NCBI GenBank assembly: GCA_029891385.1
Contig: CM057224.1
Span: 5,704,001-5,768,000, forward strand
DNA length: 64,000 bases
Reading direction: 5' to 3'
Origin: Erythroxylum novogranatense
Taxonomy: Eukaryota > Streptophyta > Magnoliopsida > Malpighiales > Erythroxylaceae
Program-made: the position numbers and the translations under genes
In this document: in pieces, positions 48,414 to 60,110 of the stretch
Layout: every line of letters starts with the position of its first letter
Numbering within the stretch: the stretch's first letter is position 1
The notes under the pieces: model-generated
What the model was told of the DNA's origin: nothing
Database searches by the model: none
The model's input: only the letters and a program-made list of their open reading frames with translations

Positions 48414-49406
48414 TCAGAATCGTGCAGTTCGTGCCGTTTCCGTCTGCCTCTGGACTTGAAATTGAGAGCCCTCTTGCCTTGACCTCTGAGGACAATCTCT
48501 CATCATGTGCCCCTTCTCTCCACATTGGAAACAACCACCAAACCCCCTGAGACACTTCCCCGGATGAAACTTCCCACATTGACCACACTGAGGCTTTGTA
48601 TACTTGCCTTTCCATGTCTTCCATGGGCCTCCCACACTAGAGACCTGCTCAGAAACTGCCCTTGACTGTTGGCTCTTGGCAGAACCACTATTGCCCATAC
48701 CACCCTGAGAATGAAAAGTCCTGGTGCTCCTTTCAGGTGCTGGAGCATTCACTCCCTTCCTGGAAGACTGCTCCCTGGTCTTCTTCTTTCTGTTTACCTC
48801 TGACTTGATGTTCTCCAACTTTTATGCCTGGAGAGCAGCATCTACCAACTGCTGGTAGTCATGGAAATTATGGATCAGCACCTTCTCCCTGATCCCTAAG
48901 TGCAATCCACTCTCAAACTTGCGGCACTTATCCTCTTCATCGCCACAATGTTTCTTTGATACCGTGATACCGAGTGAACTTCAGCTCATACTCACTCACG
49001 TTCAGCTCCCTCTGCGTGAGGCTCAGAAACTCCCTGGCCTTCTCTTGGACGTAAACCCTCGAGAGGTAAACCCTTGAGAAGTACTCCCGCTGAAATCAAC
49101 GGCCCCATACTTCCGAAGCTTGTCATACTGCCCGCTCCGATCTGCTGAAGTTGGCATCTGAGCTTGCATTCCTTGGCCCATGGCATAAGTGAAAGCCTAG
49201 GCGAAGGCCTGAAAGAACTGGGGATCTATTGAATTTACTTGAGGTATAGGAGGGGGCTGGAGAGGCACTTCATGCTGCACACTTGGTGCCTCTGAATCTG
49301 AAACAGGGATGGTCCCTGCATCCTGGGGAATATGGGATTCATCCGTACTTCCCCGCTGAGAGCCTGATCGAGATTGAGCTCCTCGAGTTCTTCTTCGAGG
49401 CGGCAT
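48414..49406 (-). pseudogene. gag: F1 gag, degenerate
   Basis: Starts MPPRRRTRGAQSRSG at 49406, a typical basic chromovirus Gag N-terminus, and hits TAG at 49197-49199 where a CAG codon fits the family. Other frames carry AMGQGMQAQMP, LNVSEYELKFTRY and, near 48414-48818, a basic linker and two zinc knuckles (CGQCGKFHPGKC and CFQCGEKGHMMRDCP). Frame changes separate these pieces. Gag would form the particle and bind element RNA. Confidence 0.88.
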
Positions 49407-49600
49407 ATTACTCCTTTAAATGAAAACCATTTCAAATCTTTAGCTCATGCTTTGTGAAACCAGTTCAAATAATGTAAAACAATTCAAAACCAATAATGCA
49501 TGTCTCAGATTTAAAACAATGCATAGGTTCATGTAACATGATGCATGCTGACTCTACCCTTGAGGCTACCCACTAGGGTTCCTAGGAAATCATAAACCTA

Positions 49601-49617
49601 GGGCTACTCTGATACCA
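49601..49617 (-). promoter_or_regulatory. F1 primer-binding site
   Basis: TGGTATCAGAGTAGCCC on the minus strand, four bases from the LTR end at 49622; initiator Met tRNA type. Confidence 0.87.
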
Positions 49618-49621
49618 CAAA

Positions 49622-52600
49622 TGATGGATCCCAAATCCGGAACCCAACTACTTAATCCGAAACCCTCATACCTATATACAAGTATAAAGTCAATGAAAGT
49701 CCTCCGTACAAAATTCATAAGATTCATCGTAATTAACCTCCAATTAAAATAATCTTCTTAGGTCCAAAAATTAAAATCCAATTCCTAAGCTGATATGAAA
49801 TTTCATGCCGTTATAAAATTAGCAATAAAAATCACTTCAATTGGAGCTTCCTTGATTTCGCTAGAATTTTCCAAAATGCGGACTCATGTTCTAAAATTTT
49901 CAACCAATTGCTTCACTTTGATTGAATCCATAATTTCAATTTAATTTCTAAAACTCTCAAATTTGCACAATAAAGGGAACAATGAGTTTAGAAAACTAAT
50001 GCTTCAAAAATCGAGAGAATCGGAAGTCAATTGCAAAAGTTATAAGAGGAAAATCGGAAATGACCAAATGAATAGTAATCAGCCAAATTCCGACCCTCCT
50101 AGCTTCTTACTCCTAACTCCGAATAAGACATATCATACCTCCATGGAAATATGAAAAGACCCTCTACAAGTTTCATGAAGGGAAGAAAAATCGAAACAAT
50201 CATTTAGAGGGGTAAAAACACAGCCAAAGGTTCAGCCTAAAAACTAGCCAATGAAACAGGAATTTACCTAAACGAACGATAGAATCGTTGTCTTCTAAAT
50301 CCCATAACTTTTTACTCCTAACTGAAAATAAGGCATAGAATACCTCATTAGAAAGAAGAAAGGATTACCTACAAGTTTCATGAAGAGTGCAAAAATCAAT
50401 TCAATCATTAAAGAGGGTAAAAACACACTTAACGTTTCAGCCTAAATGAAAAACCAATGAAACAGTAATTTGGCACAATGAACAGTAACTGTCAACATTC
50501 CTAACCTCATATCTTTTTATTCCTAACTCCAATGATTGCAAATCATACCTCATTTTAAAGATAGAAAGATAATCTACATTTTTCATGAAGAAAGAAAAAA
50601 CCAAATCAGTCTCTAATTGGGTGAAAAATCCTTCAAAAGTTCCTGCAAAATTTCATGACTAACAACAGTGGCTGAAACCTTTCCACTCTCATAACTTTTT
50701 CATCCTAAATCCAATTGAGACAAATTTTATGTCGTTGGAAAGCTCTAATCATGCTCTACATTCTTCAAGAAGACCATCCAAACCAATTCAAGCTCTAAAC
50801 CAGTCTAAAATCAAATGGAAGTTGCTGCCCAATTTTTGGAAAAATTGGACAGCACCTCCCCTATTTTATTCCTAACCCAAATCTTCAATCCAATGCTACA
50901 ACCTGCATAATAATTCAATATTCAAAGGCAACAACTAACTCCTAGAATTCTAATCATATCCAAACTATAACACAATTACATTTCCCCCTTTCTTGTCAAA
51001 TTCAAACCATACAATGATGCAATTGTTTTAAAACATGCATGAATTGCACAAAATACATTAGAACTGAACATTCTTGCATTCATATGAAAATATAAGTTAT
51101 TACAAGGCTTTAGAGGGAATTTTAAGCCACTACATCAAATCCCAAAATACAAGCTTGCAAAAGCATCATTTTCCCAAAATGCATCTACAGCATTGATTTA
51201 CAAAAATAACTTGAAATAAAAAAAATTATCCATTTCTGGAGCAATGCCTTTAAGCTCGATGGTCGATCTCATGCTCCTCACCTGGAGATGAGACGAAATT
51301 GAAGGGGGTGAGCTTACGTTCGTGGGTAACATGTTTATATTTATGCAAATAAGTTGAATTTATTTCATTATCCATACTGCTAGCAAAATCTCTCATCAAA
51401 CAATTATACAACTTTGCATTTCACAAATTCATCAAGCTAAAAGCATAACTTTCATGATTCATGCGTCTATCATTCTTGCAAATACATGCTAACAAATAAA
51501 CACATAGCTAATGGTTCGGTAAGAAAAGTCCATAATAACTGACGAACTACACAAGTGTAGTCGTATGCTGAGGAGTCCAAAAAGGAACATTCTTGTCACA
51601 ATCCAAGGCAGTAAAGGGCCTAATCGAATAAACGCACGTGACTCACTGGGTGGACTTAATTACCCCACATAACATGAATTCATGCATCAAAATCTGGACT
51701 TTTCTTGTCCAATGGCTGATTTCTGAAAATGGATTTTTCATGCATCCAAATAGCTGATTTTTGAAAAATGTATTTCATGCTTAACTCACATTTCAAGATT
51801 TCACTAATATTCATGCTCATTCAATTCATGAGCTTGTCAAGCAATATCAAGCAATGTCATATACTGCTCAAACTCTCACATAATGGCAATCATAAATCAA
51901 TTTATACACAATCAAAACTCAATCAATGCTCATCCCAAGGCGCTTGGAAAACATTAATTTCATTTGTTGAAATAGTATTTAAAACTTACTAGCATAAAGA
52001 TAAAATGAAACACACCTTATATCTTGCTTAATCCTTGCTAGAGTGCTCTTCTCCTTGCTCTTCTCCTCTCTCTTGCTCTACTTCAAGAGAAAAAAAAACC
52101 CATTTCAACATAACTTCACTTGAAAATCTACATAACCTCTTACATGAAATTAACTTCAAAATCACTAAACCCACTTCATTTCTAAGCTTTCGACACCATA
52201 ACCTACTAAAAGCTAACACTTGAAATCATGACTTACCTTGGTTCTTGACTCAACCAAAGAGTTTCTTGGTTCAAGGCGTAGCTTAGCTCTTCCTCTATAC
52301 TTTTCCTTCTTGAACTTTCTTCAAACACTTACTTAATCTCTTGGAAACTCAAGACCTAGCCAAGCTTTTCTTTTTCTTCTTCTCCCTTCACCTTCCACGA
52401 ACTCTCCCTCTCTCCCTCTAAATTTCGTAACTTCCTTCTCTTCTTCTACTAACCCACTTAATTCATTCTCCTTTTTACTACTTACTAACTTACTTAAGCC
52501 TATAGGCCTAAAACCCAACTCACTTCTTCTTCCTTCCTTCTTATATTCTCTTTAAACTACTCAAGCCCATTTATCTTTTAAGCCCATCTTATTCTCCTTT

Positions 52601-52766
52601 CCTTTCCTACCTCATTAAGGCCCAACTAACACATTTAATCTCATTAACTCACCACCTAACTCTTTAATGCTATCACATACTAATTAATGTCAACTCAATT
52701 TAAGCTAACATAACTTACTCAATTAATCTAATCATGCTTAATTAAAAAAAAAATTTGGGGCTAACA
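49622..52766 (-). repeat. F LTR (3145 bp), shared by F1 and F2
   Basis: On the minus strand it begins TGTTAGCCCC (52766) and ends GGGATCCATCA (49622). It is bordered on the left by the F1 primer-binding site and on the right by the F2 polypurine tract, so it serves as 5' LTR of F1 and 3' LTR of F2 with no target duplication. A possible TATA sequence is at 52541-52545 on the minus strand. It contains a four-copy array of ~200-bp units at 50085-50880. Confidence 0.92.
50085..50880 (+). repeat. array of four ~200-bp repeat units in F LTR
   Basis: Units near 50090, 50302, 50508 and 50689 each have ATAACTTTTTACTCCTAACT or a variant, then about 70 bp later CTACAAGTTTCATGAAGA or a variant. The last has the fullest form, with TCGTTGGAAAGCT. 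A related copy in the opposite orientation lies at about 49984-50040. The array is antisense to F. Confidence 0.75.
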
Positions 52767-52805
52767 TTTCTTCCCCCCTTTAAGAAATTTCGTCCTCGAA
52801 ATTCT
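52767..52805 (-). promoter_or_regulatory. F2 polypurine tract and end of pol
   Basis: On the minus strand, AATTTCGAGGACGAAATTTC encodes the NFEDEIS end of pol and is followed by a stop and the run AAAGGGGGGAAGAAA abutting the LTR. This is the coding source of the block found without pol in A, B and C. Confidence 0.87.
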
Positions 52806-53275
52806 TACCTGATTCATTGAAGATGTGTGGATACTTCTCCTTCATTGCATCCAAAGGTTCCCACGTCGCCTCTTCAACTGCATGATTCCTCCAAAGGACT
52901 TTAACTAGCTGAATTGTCTTGTTCCTGAGAACTTTCTCCTTGTTCTCCAGAATTGCCACTGGCATCTCCTCATAGCTCAGATCATCACTCAGCTGAACCT
53001 CCGAGGTCTGAATAATGTGAGAAGGATCTGATCTGTACCTTCTCAAGATGGAAACATGAAAAACATCATGGATCTGAGACAACTATGGAGGCAATGCCAA
53101 CCTGTAAGTTAACGGCCCGATCCTCTCTAGAACCTCATACAGACCCACATACCGAGGACTTAACTTGCCTTTCTTGCCAAACCTCATGACTCCCTTCCAT
53201 GGAGACGTCTTCAGGAATACTTTGTCACCTATTGCATACTCCATCTCCTTCCCGTGAGCATCTGTGATAACTCTT
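52780..53275 (-). pseudogene. pol: F2 integrase C-terminus and chromodomain
   Basis: Reading down from 53275, the integrase C-terminal segment with GDKVFLKTSPWKGVMRFGKK and YRLALPP is open until TAG at 53083-53085. The segment IHDVFHVSILRRY follows, then the chromodomain with ENKEKVLRNKTIQLVKVLW and EEATWEPLDAMKEKYPHIF, ending NFEDEIS. The aromatic residues of this Tekay/Del-type chromodomain are present. In chromoviruses it directs integration to marked chromatin. A frameshift near 53275 separates this part from the integrase core. Confidence 0.9.
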
Positions 53276-54250
53276 CATTCTATCCCGAAATGCCTTAAGC
53301 CGCTGATCAAACTAACCTTATCCATTGTCATCTGAACCAATTCTGGTCCTACCAGTTTCCTTTCACCTTCTTCGTCCCAACATATTGGAGTCCTGCATCT
53401 CCTGCCATACAGCGCTTTATAAGGAGCCATCTGAATGCTCGAATGGTACGAATTGTTATAGGCAAATTCGACCAATGGCAAATGTTCATCCCATGCTCCT
53501 TTGAAGTCCATGACACACGCTCTGAGCATTCCCTCTAGGGTCTGAATGGTCCTCTCAGACTGACCATCCGTCTGAGGATGAAATGCTGTGTTGAAACTCA
53601 ACTTAGTCCCTAGAGCTTCCTGCAAACTACTCCAGAATCTCGACATAAATCGAGGATCCCTGTCGGATACTATAGAATCTGGAACTCCATGCAACCTCAC
53701 TACCTCATCAATGTATTTCCTTGCTAACACCTGCAACGAATCTGTCTGCTTAATTGCCAGAAAATGGGCTGACTTGGTTAACCGATCTACAATAACCCAT
53801 ATGACATCATGCTTCCTACTAGTTATGGGTAAATCCATCAGAAAATCCATAGTGATCTTTTGCCACTTCCATTCAGGAATGGACAATGGCCTTAACATGC
53901 CTGAAGGTGCCTGGTGTTCAGCCTTGACTTGCTGACACACTAGACATCTGCTCACATACTCTGCTACATCCCTCTTCATGCCTTTCCACCAGAAATGCTC
54001 CTTCAAATCCCTGTACATCCTGGTGCTGCCTGGGAGCAAGGAATAAGGCGCATTATGTGCCTCATCCAAGATCCCATCCTTGGCTTCCTTAACATTCGGA
54101 ATACACAATCTGCTTCCGACTACTATAAGTCCGTCATCTCTCACTACCACTTCAGACTGCTTGCCATTCTGGATTTCCTCACGAAGCTTACTCAATTCTG
54201 CATCCTGCTCCTGCAACTCCTTGACTTTCTCTCTAAGTATCGGCCTCCCC
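53275..54250 (-). pseudogene. pol: F2 integrase
   Basis: The zinc-binding H-H-C-C module and the full catalytic core are open in one frame: [16 protein letters not shown], and STAF-type [20 protein letters not shown], giving the D, D, E triad with normal spacing. [15 protein letters not shown] follows before the frame is lost near 53275. This is the best-preserved enzyme domain in the window. Confidence 0.94.
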
Positions 54251-54870
54251 CTGAATTGAGCAAGAATGCATTCTGACTTATCCTGCTTCAAACTTATCTT
54301 AAGCTTAGCCATCTGTTCCAACAAAGGCAAGTAAACTGCCTGGACATGAGCTATGGATGACTTCCTACTTAATGCATCCGCTACTACATTTGCCTTGCCT
54401 GGATGGTACTTAATCATCAAATCATAGTCCTTAAGTAACTCAATCCACCTTCTCTGCCTCAAATTCAGCTCTTTCTGGCTCAGTAAATACTTAAGACTCT
54501 TATGATCCATGAAGATCCTAGTCTGCACCCCATACAAATAATGTCTCCAAATTTTCGTATGAAAATTATCTGCTAGCTCTAAATCATGAGTAGGATAATT
54601 CAACTCATATGGCTTCAATCAAGTGAAGCATAGGCTATCACTCGTCGATTCTACATTAACACACAACCTAAGCCTTTTCTCAAACATCATCTGCATACCT
54701 TTACCCTCGATCTCCATTGGGTAGGATTAGGATTGAGCGCTCGTTAATCTATGCTTGAGTTCCTCAAAACTCTTCTGACATTCTTCGCTCCAGATAAACT
54801 GCTGATTCTTCCTCAACAATTTAGTTATCGGCGCAGCTATCATGGAGAATCCATCCACAAACCTCCTGTA
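54250..54870 (-). pseudogene. pol: F2 reverse transcriptase end and RNase H, cut by G
   Basis: RNase H is open from 54618 ([47 protein letters not shown]). Upstream, 54640-54870 matches the F1 RT connection region but is out of frame, with changes such as CCTGATC read as CTCGATC and ACTGCTGC read as ATCTGC. Copia G interrupts F2 RT at 54870; the rest is expected beyond the right end of G. Confidence 0.9.
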
Positions 54871-55014
54871 TGTTAAGTCAACATGACTTTACTTAAATAT
54901 GATTTTGATGTATAACAAAAAGAGTTCAAATACAAAGAAAAACAAAACAAACGAAGACAGACACAGACGATTTAAGTCGGACACAAACGAACTTAGACAC
55001 AGACGAAGTTGAAA

Positions 55015-55270
55015 TAACTGAAGTCAGATACAGACGTAAAGCAGACGCAGACGTAAATACAAAAGCAGACGCAGACGCAAATGCAAAGCAGACGCAGACG
55101 TAAATACAAAAGCAGACGCAGACGCAGACGCAAATGCAAATACAAAAGAGACGCAGACTCCAATGCAAAGCAGACGCAGACGCAAATGCAAAGAAGACGC
55201 AGACGCAAATACAAAAGCAGATGCAAACGCAAATGCAAAGCAGACACAGACGCAAAAAAGAAACAGACGC
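55015..55270 (+). repeat. 23/24-bp tandem array built on GCAGAC in G LTR
   Basis: About ten units of the type AAGCAGACGCAGACGCAAA, alternating ATGCA and ATACAA endings, with GCAGAC hexamer sub-repeats expanding in one unit (about 55110-55130). It lies about 110 bp upstream of the TATA box. Long open frames across it on both strands arise from the repeat. Confidence 0.9.
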
Positions 55271-55374
55271 AAGAGTCAGTTCGAGTTAGTTACAGAACTC
55301 AACTGATTAACCGTTTCTTTAAAGATTCAAGATTCAAGAATCAAGAAGCAGTTGGAGACGAAGGCTATAAATAC

Positions 55375-55382
55375 ATGTCGAA
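55375..55382 (+). promoter_or_regulatory. TATA box of G LTR
   Basis: TATAAATA in GGCTATAAATACATG, about 110 bp after the tandem array. Confidence 0.65.
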
Positions 55383-55972
55383 GTCAAAGATTGAAAAGTT
55401 ACAAAAACTTACTGAAAGTTACGGAAAGTTTACACGAAACAGTTTTACAAAGAGCTTATAGATACTTATACGAAATAGCGAGAAAAATTACTACGTGAGA
55501 AAAAGTGATTTTGTTGAGTGCTATTTTTCTCAGAATAAGTGTTCAAATATTTTCGAGAAGAAAAGTTGTACAGATAGCTGCAGAGGCTAAGTGTGAAAGA
55601 ATACTTGGTTGTAGAGACTCAAGAGGCTCGTGAAAGAATACTTGTAACGATTGAAGAGATATCAAATCTTAAAAGAAACTCGAGGATCGGGCGTAGCCCA
55701 CGGTTTGGGGTGAACCAGATAAATCTTCGTGTCTACCACTCTTACTCTCTATCTCTATTTTAGTTTCAAAATATCTCATTACTTATTTTTTTATATACAC
55801 AATATTGAAAAGTTTGATTAATCAGAATCTACAAAATTCTGTAAAGAATTTCATTTCTTACAACTAGTTCTGAAAAGATTTATAAAAAGGGGAATACACA
55901 ATTCAACCCCTCCTTCTCGTGCATTCTAATATCGTTTTTTAAGTGATGTATTAACGTGTAATTCACTTCAAT

Positions 55973-55984
55973 TGGTATCAGAGC
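55973..55984 (+). promoter_or_regulatory. G primer-binding site
   Basis: TGGTATCAGAGC two bases after the LTR end, initiator Met tRNA type. Confidence 0.88.
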
Positions 55985-56027
55985 AAGGTATCCAAGAATC
56001 ACTTTGGCGAAGTATGGATTAAAGATA

Positions 56028-57156
56028 ATGGCGGAGTCACATGTATACATCGCTGAAGGAGCCTCAGTCACTAAACCTCCAGCATTTAACGGAGAAGACT
56101 ATCACTAATGGAAAGATAGGATGCGATTATTCATCGAATCTACTCATGTCGACCTTTGGGACGTAATAGAGAACGGACCTTATACACCTGTAGATGAAGA
56201 AGGTAATTCTATTCCACGGAACAGATGGACGGCTGATCAGAAAGCAAGAATACAACTAAATTCAAAGGCAAAATTTTTCTTGACGTGTGCCCTAAGCAGG
56301 AGCGAGTACGACAAAGTGCATGGTTGCGACACTGCAAAAGAAATGTGGGACACATTGTCTATTGCTCACGAAGGCACAAGCCAAGTTAAAGAATCCAAGA
56401 TAAGTATTCTTGTGCATCAATATAAACTTTTTCAGGATGGAAGATGAAGAATCTATTGATCAAATGTTTGGAAGATTTCAAACAATTGTCAATGGATTGA
56501 AAGCTCTTGGAAGGACATACAACAATCAAGATCATGTTCGAAAGATTCTAAGAAGTCCTCCTAAGAGATGGAGACTTAAAGTTACTGCAGTGCAAGAAGC
56601 CAAAGACTTGAACCTATTAAAGCTGGATGAGTTGCTGCGATCCTTAAAAATTCATGAAGTTGAACTCAACGCTGAAGACAAGCCCAAGCGGGATAAGTCA
56701 ATAGCATCAAGGCCTGACGGAAGAATCATAAGACTCGAGAAGGAGGAAGTCATCAAAAGCGTTAAAATTGAAGACTCAAAGGATGACAACTCCACCAATC
56801 CAATCGAGTCAAGTGATGAAGATGACGAATTTTCTTTCATCTCCGTAAAGATAAGACGCATGTGGAAGAAGAAGCCCAGAGGAAACCAGACATTCAGAAA
56901 GAATGGGAAAGATGAAACTAAATCAGAGAAGTCTTCTATTATCTGTTACGAATGCAATCAGCCTAGACACTATAAGTCCGAATGTCCTACTCTCAAGAAG
57001 AAAGCCAAGAAGAGTAGAGAAAGCAAGAAAAGCATGATGGCAACTTGGGAGGACCTAGATTCATCCGAATCAGATACAGGTTCTGATTCATCAGAACATG
57101 CGAACATCTACCTGATGGCCGAGGAAGATAGTGATGAGGAGGTCATGTCTCTTTGA
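56028..57156 (+). pseudogene. gag: G gag, one stop and one frameshift
   Basis: The ATG at 56028 opens MAESHVYIAEGASVTKPPAF, a usual start for this type of Gag. TAA at 56106-56108 replaces a residue between H and W. The frame continues with DLWDVIENG and the core helices until a one-base shift near 56435, after which DQMFGRFQTIVNGLKALG, the charged linker and the zinc knuckle CYECNQPRHYKSECP follow (Arg where Gly is usual). It ends EEDSDEEVMSL. Two lesions break an otherwise complete Gag. Confidence 0.92.
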
Positions 57157-57796
57157 AACATATTTCAAAATTGGCAAAACATGATTTAGCAAAAGGTTTG
57201 CCAAAAATAAGTTTTGACAAAGAATTTTTCTGTGAAAATTGTTTGAAAGGAAAACAAGTTAAAACCTCTTTTTCTTCTAAAAATTTTATAACCTCATCTA
57301 GACCTTTAGAGCTGTTACATATGGATTTATTTGGTCCTACAAGGACAATAAGTCTTGGCAGAAAGAAATATGGACTTGTTATTGTTGATGACTTTACTCA
57401 ATTTTGTTGGATATTATTTTTATCACACAAAGATGAGTCTTTTAAGTGCTTTAGAACTCTATCCAGAAAGTTACAGAATGAAAAAGGAATGTCCATAGCC
57501 AGTATCAGGAGTGACCATGGTGGAGAGTTTGAAAATGAGAAGTTCAGAATATTCTGTGAAGAGAATGGAATTTTTCACAACTTTTCGGCCCCTAGAACTC
57601 CACAACAGAATGGAGTTGTTGAAAAGTAGAATAGAACGATTCAAGAGATGGCAAGAACCAAGCTATGTGAGATGAATCTTCCTAAGTATTTCTGGGCAGA
57701 AGCTGTGAATACAACATGCTATATTCAGAATAGAATTCTGTTGAGACCCATGTTGAAGAAAACTCCTTATGAGTTATGGAATGGAAGAAGACCAAG
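57157..57796 (+). pseudogene. pol: G integrase, first part; protease deleted upstream
   Basis: Begins abruptly at KHISKLAKHDLAKGLP, the second half of the zinc-binding module, directly after the end of gag. The aspartic protease and the first histidine motif are missing. The core follows with LLHMDLFGP, VIVDDFTQFCW, RSDHGGEFEN and PRTPQQNGVVEK; TAG at 57627-57629 interrupts just after VVEK. NRTIQEMARTK and the following strand are intact up to NGRRPS, where H is inserted. Confidence 0.91.
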
Positions 57797-58989
57797 TGTA
57801 ACATCCCACCCTCAATTGAAAGGGTAGAATAGTAAATTGGCATAGGATGGGCTAGATTGGGATTTCATAGGATTGCTCATGCATAATAGGATTGGTCCAC
57901 AGTCATATTTGTGCACATGAAATTACTGTGCATGCATACATGATATTCCCGGTTTGCGTGCTTAAGATAATTTTATTGGGAATAACGTGGTTAATGGGTT
58001 TGAAAAATTATTCTGAGTATGCCATAAATTGTTTTCTATTTTAAGGGATTTTTAGGAATTTTTCTGGATTTTTCTGGAGAAAATTTCCGGACCGAAAAAA
58101 AATCGCCAATTGGCGAACCGGTCAATTTTTGGTAGCGAAAGTTTCTACCCACTGGCACTGTATTATTAGGTATATTATTTTGGGATTGAAATTAGGGTCA
58201 TTGGAATTGATTGGATTAATTTTGGACTAGGTTTAAATTGATTAAAATATTAATAGGTTGACTTTTCATCTACATTGTTGGACTAATGGCATAAAGCCAC
58301 CTAGCCTCTCATTAATGCCTTCTTATCATCACTCACCCACGGTTGTGGTTATAGGAAAGAAGGGAAACAAGCTTTAATTGCTTGGATTGTTGTTTTCCAC
58401 CTAAAACACTCATCTCTCCTACCACCATCGATTTTTGCTTCTTCTTTTTTTCATCTTCCTCCAAACACTCAAGAACTCTCTTACTTGTCACTAAGCTATA
58501 ATCTTCCCATGATGATGAAATATATATTATGGTGGTAGAAGAAGTGATTAGTGAAGGTAGGAAGTAAAGAGGTGAAAGGAATTCAAAGTTGGAAAAGCTA
58601 GTTGGTAAGTTTTGTTGTTAAGCTTTCTTTATGATTTGATTTAGAAATTGAATGCCATGGTAGTTAGGAGTAATTAATGGGAGGTTTGGTACATTTATTA
58701 TGATTATTGATGCCTTAAATTGATGACTAATATGGCTTGAATTAGTGGGTGTTAGGTTAGGGTTAGTTATGAATTGATGAAGGAGTATGAATGAGTGTTT
58801 TTAACTTGATTTTGAATACAAATGGATGATTGATTTTACTTAGAAATGAAGAATTGAGTGCTGCAAAATTTTGATTATTAGACCTAGTGAATGTATGAAT
58901 ATTGTAGGTACTGATTTTGTGTTAAAATGAGATGACTATGGTAGTAGGAATTGAATTGGCATGATAGGAAGTGAATTGGAGAAGTAAAG

Positions 58990-60110
58990 CTGGAAATTGA
59001 TTTTTGACCTAGTATACTGATTTGATCATAACTCATTGTTTAGATATGAAAATTAGGCAAGGTTTGTGCCCACTTAAACGTTGGTTTGTTGGCTACATTT
59101 TTGTGTGAAATAGGTGTTGTCCAATTTTAGCTGTAAGAGGGTGAAATATGGCCTGGAAAGTTACTGCTGGAAATGATGTGAACAGTATCCGGATTTATAA
59201 CCTATGAGTTTTGCAAATTTTTCTAAATTAATTGATAAGGAATTAGGAAAAATGTACTAAATAAAAGTTTAAGCCTATTCAGTTAGCTTTCCAATGCCAC
59301 TGATTTTGCAATTTTTTCATATGTCTAGTAGGAGTTATGGACCAATAATTGTTGGCTGTTTTAATGCATTGAATGAAACCTAGTTGAAATGGTAGATTTG
59401 GTGTACATTCTCATTTGGAGGAATTTTAGTAATTTGTGTGAACTGAATTGGTGTTAGGGATCTACTTAAGAGTTTTATAAGACACATTTATCTTGAAAAT
59501 GGTATATGGAATATAAGTTTTAGAGATCATATGTGGGAGTTATGGATTTTCAAAATCTGAACCTGCATTAGGATGTTAACTGCTGATCATGACAGAAACT
59601 TGTATAACAGATTTGAAATTTTTAGAAATCGAATTGGATGTTGAGTTCTTCATGAAAATTGAAGTTTGAGATCTTATCTTTTCAGTGATATAAGGTAGTG
59701 AATTTGGTGACATTTTTGCGAAGAGATATACTGTTGTGAAATGTGCTGTTCAGATTGGGAAAATTCTGAGGGCTGATGCTTTGGTGAATTGTTTGACATA
59801 GTTAGCAAGTGAATCTGATTTTGGGTTGTTCATGAAAGTTGTAGATAACGTTGTGATATTACTGCCTTAATTATTGTGTAATTGTTGACTGAAGAATCAG
59901 AGAGTTACTGAATTTGCAATGTACTGCCCTGTTTTGATAGGTTTTGAGTTGGCAGTAGGTTTGATTGGATTTTTAACACCCTTAAGGGTGAAATTGATTT
60001 TTATGGCCTTCTTGAGAATTGTAGAGGGTTTCATTATCTTTCCAACAAGGTATAGTTTGCATTTTTCTGAAATGTGTAGAAAGGGATATGATAGATTAAA
60101 TTTTGGTTAG
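58990..60110 (-). repeat. array of 180-205-bp repeat units in H
   Basis: On the minus strand, unit starts (CATAACTCC or similar) fall near 60085, 59905, 59725, 59540 and 59335. The clearest contain GCATTGGAAAGCT, or TTGTTGGAAAGATAATGAAA with CTCTACAATTCTCAAGAAG. A sense-strand relative is at about 60175-60240 (GAATAACTCTTCCGTCCGAC then TTGAGGCATCGGATTCATAG). Confidence 0.72.

Larger units (their letters stand above)
54871..55970 (+). repeat. G 5' LTR (1100 bp)
   Basis: TGTTAAGTCAAC to GTAATTCACTTCA, followed by the primer-binding site. It contains a short-unit tandem array (55015-55270) and a TATA box TATAAATA at 55375-55382. Confidence 0.88.

Noticed and set aside
55081..55461. 126-residue open frame and opposite-strand Cys/Leu-rich frames in the G LTR
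   Set aside because: They are translations of the GCAGAC minisatellite.
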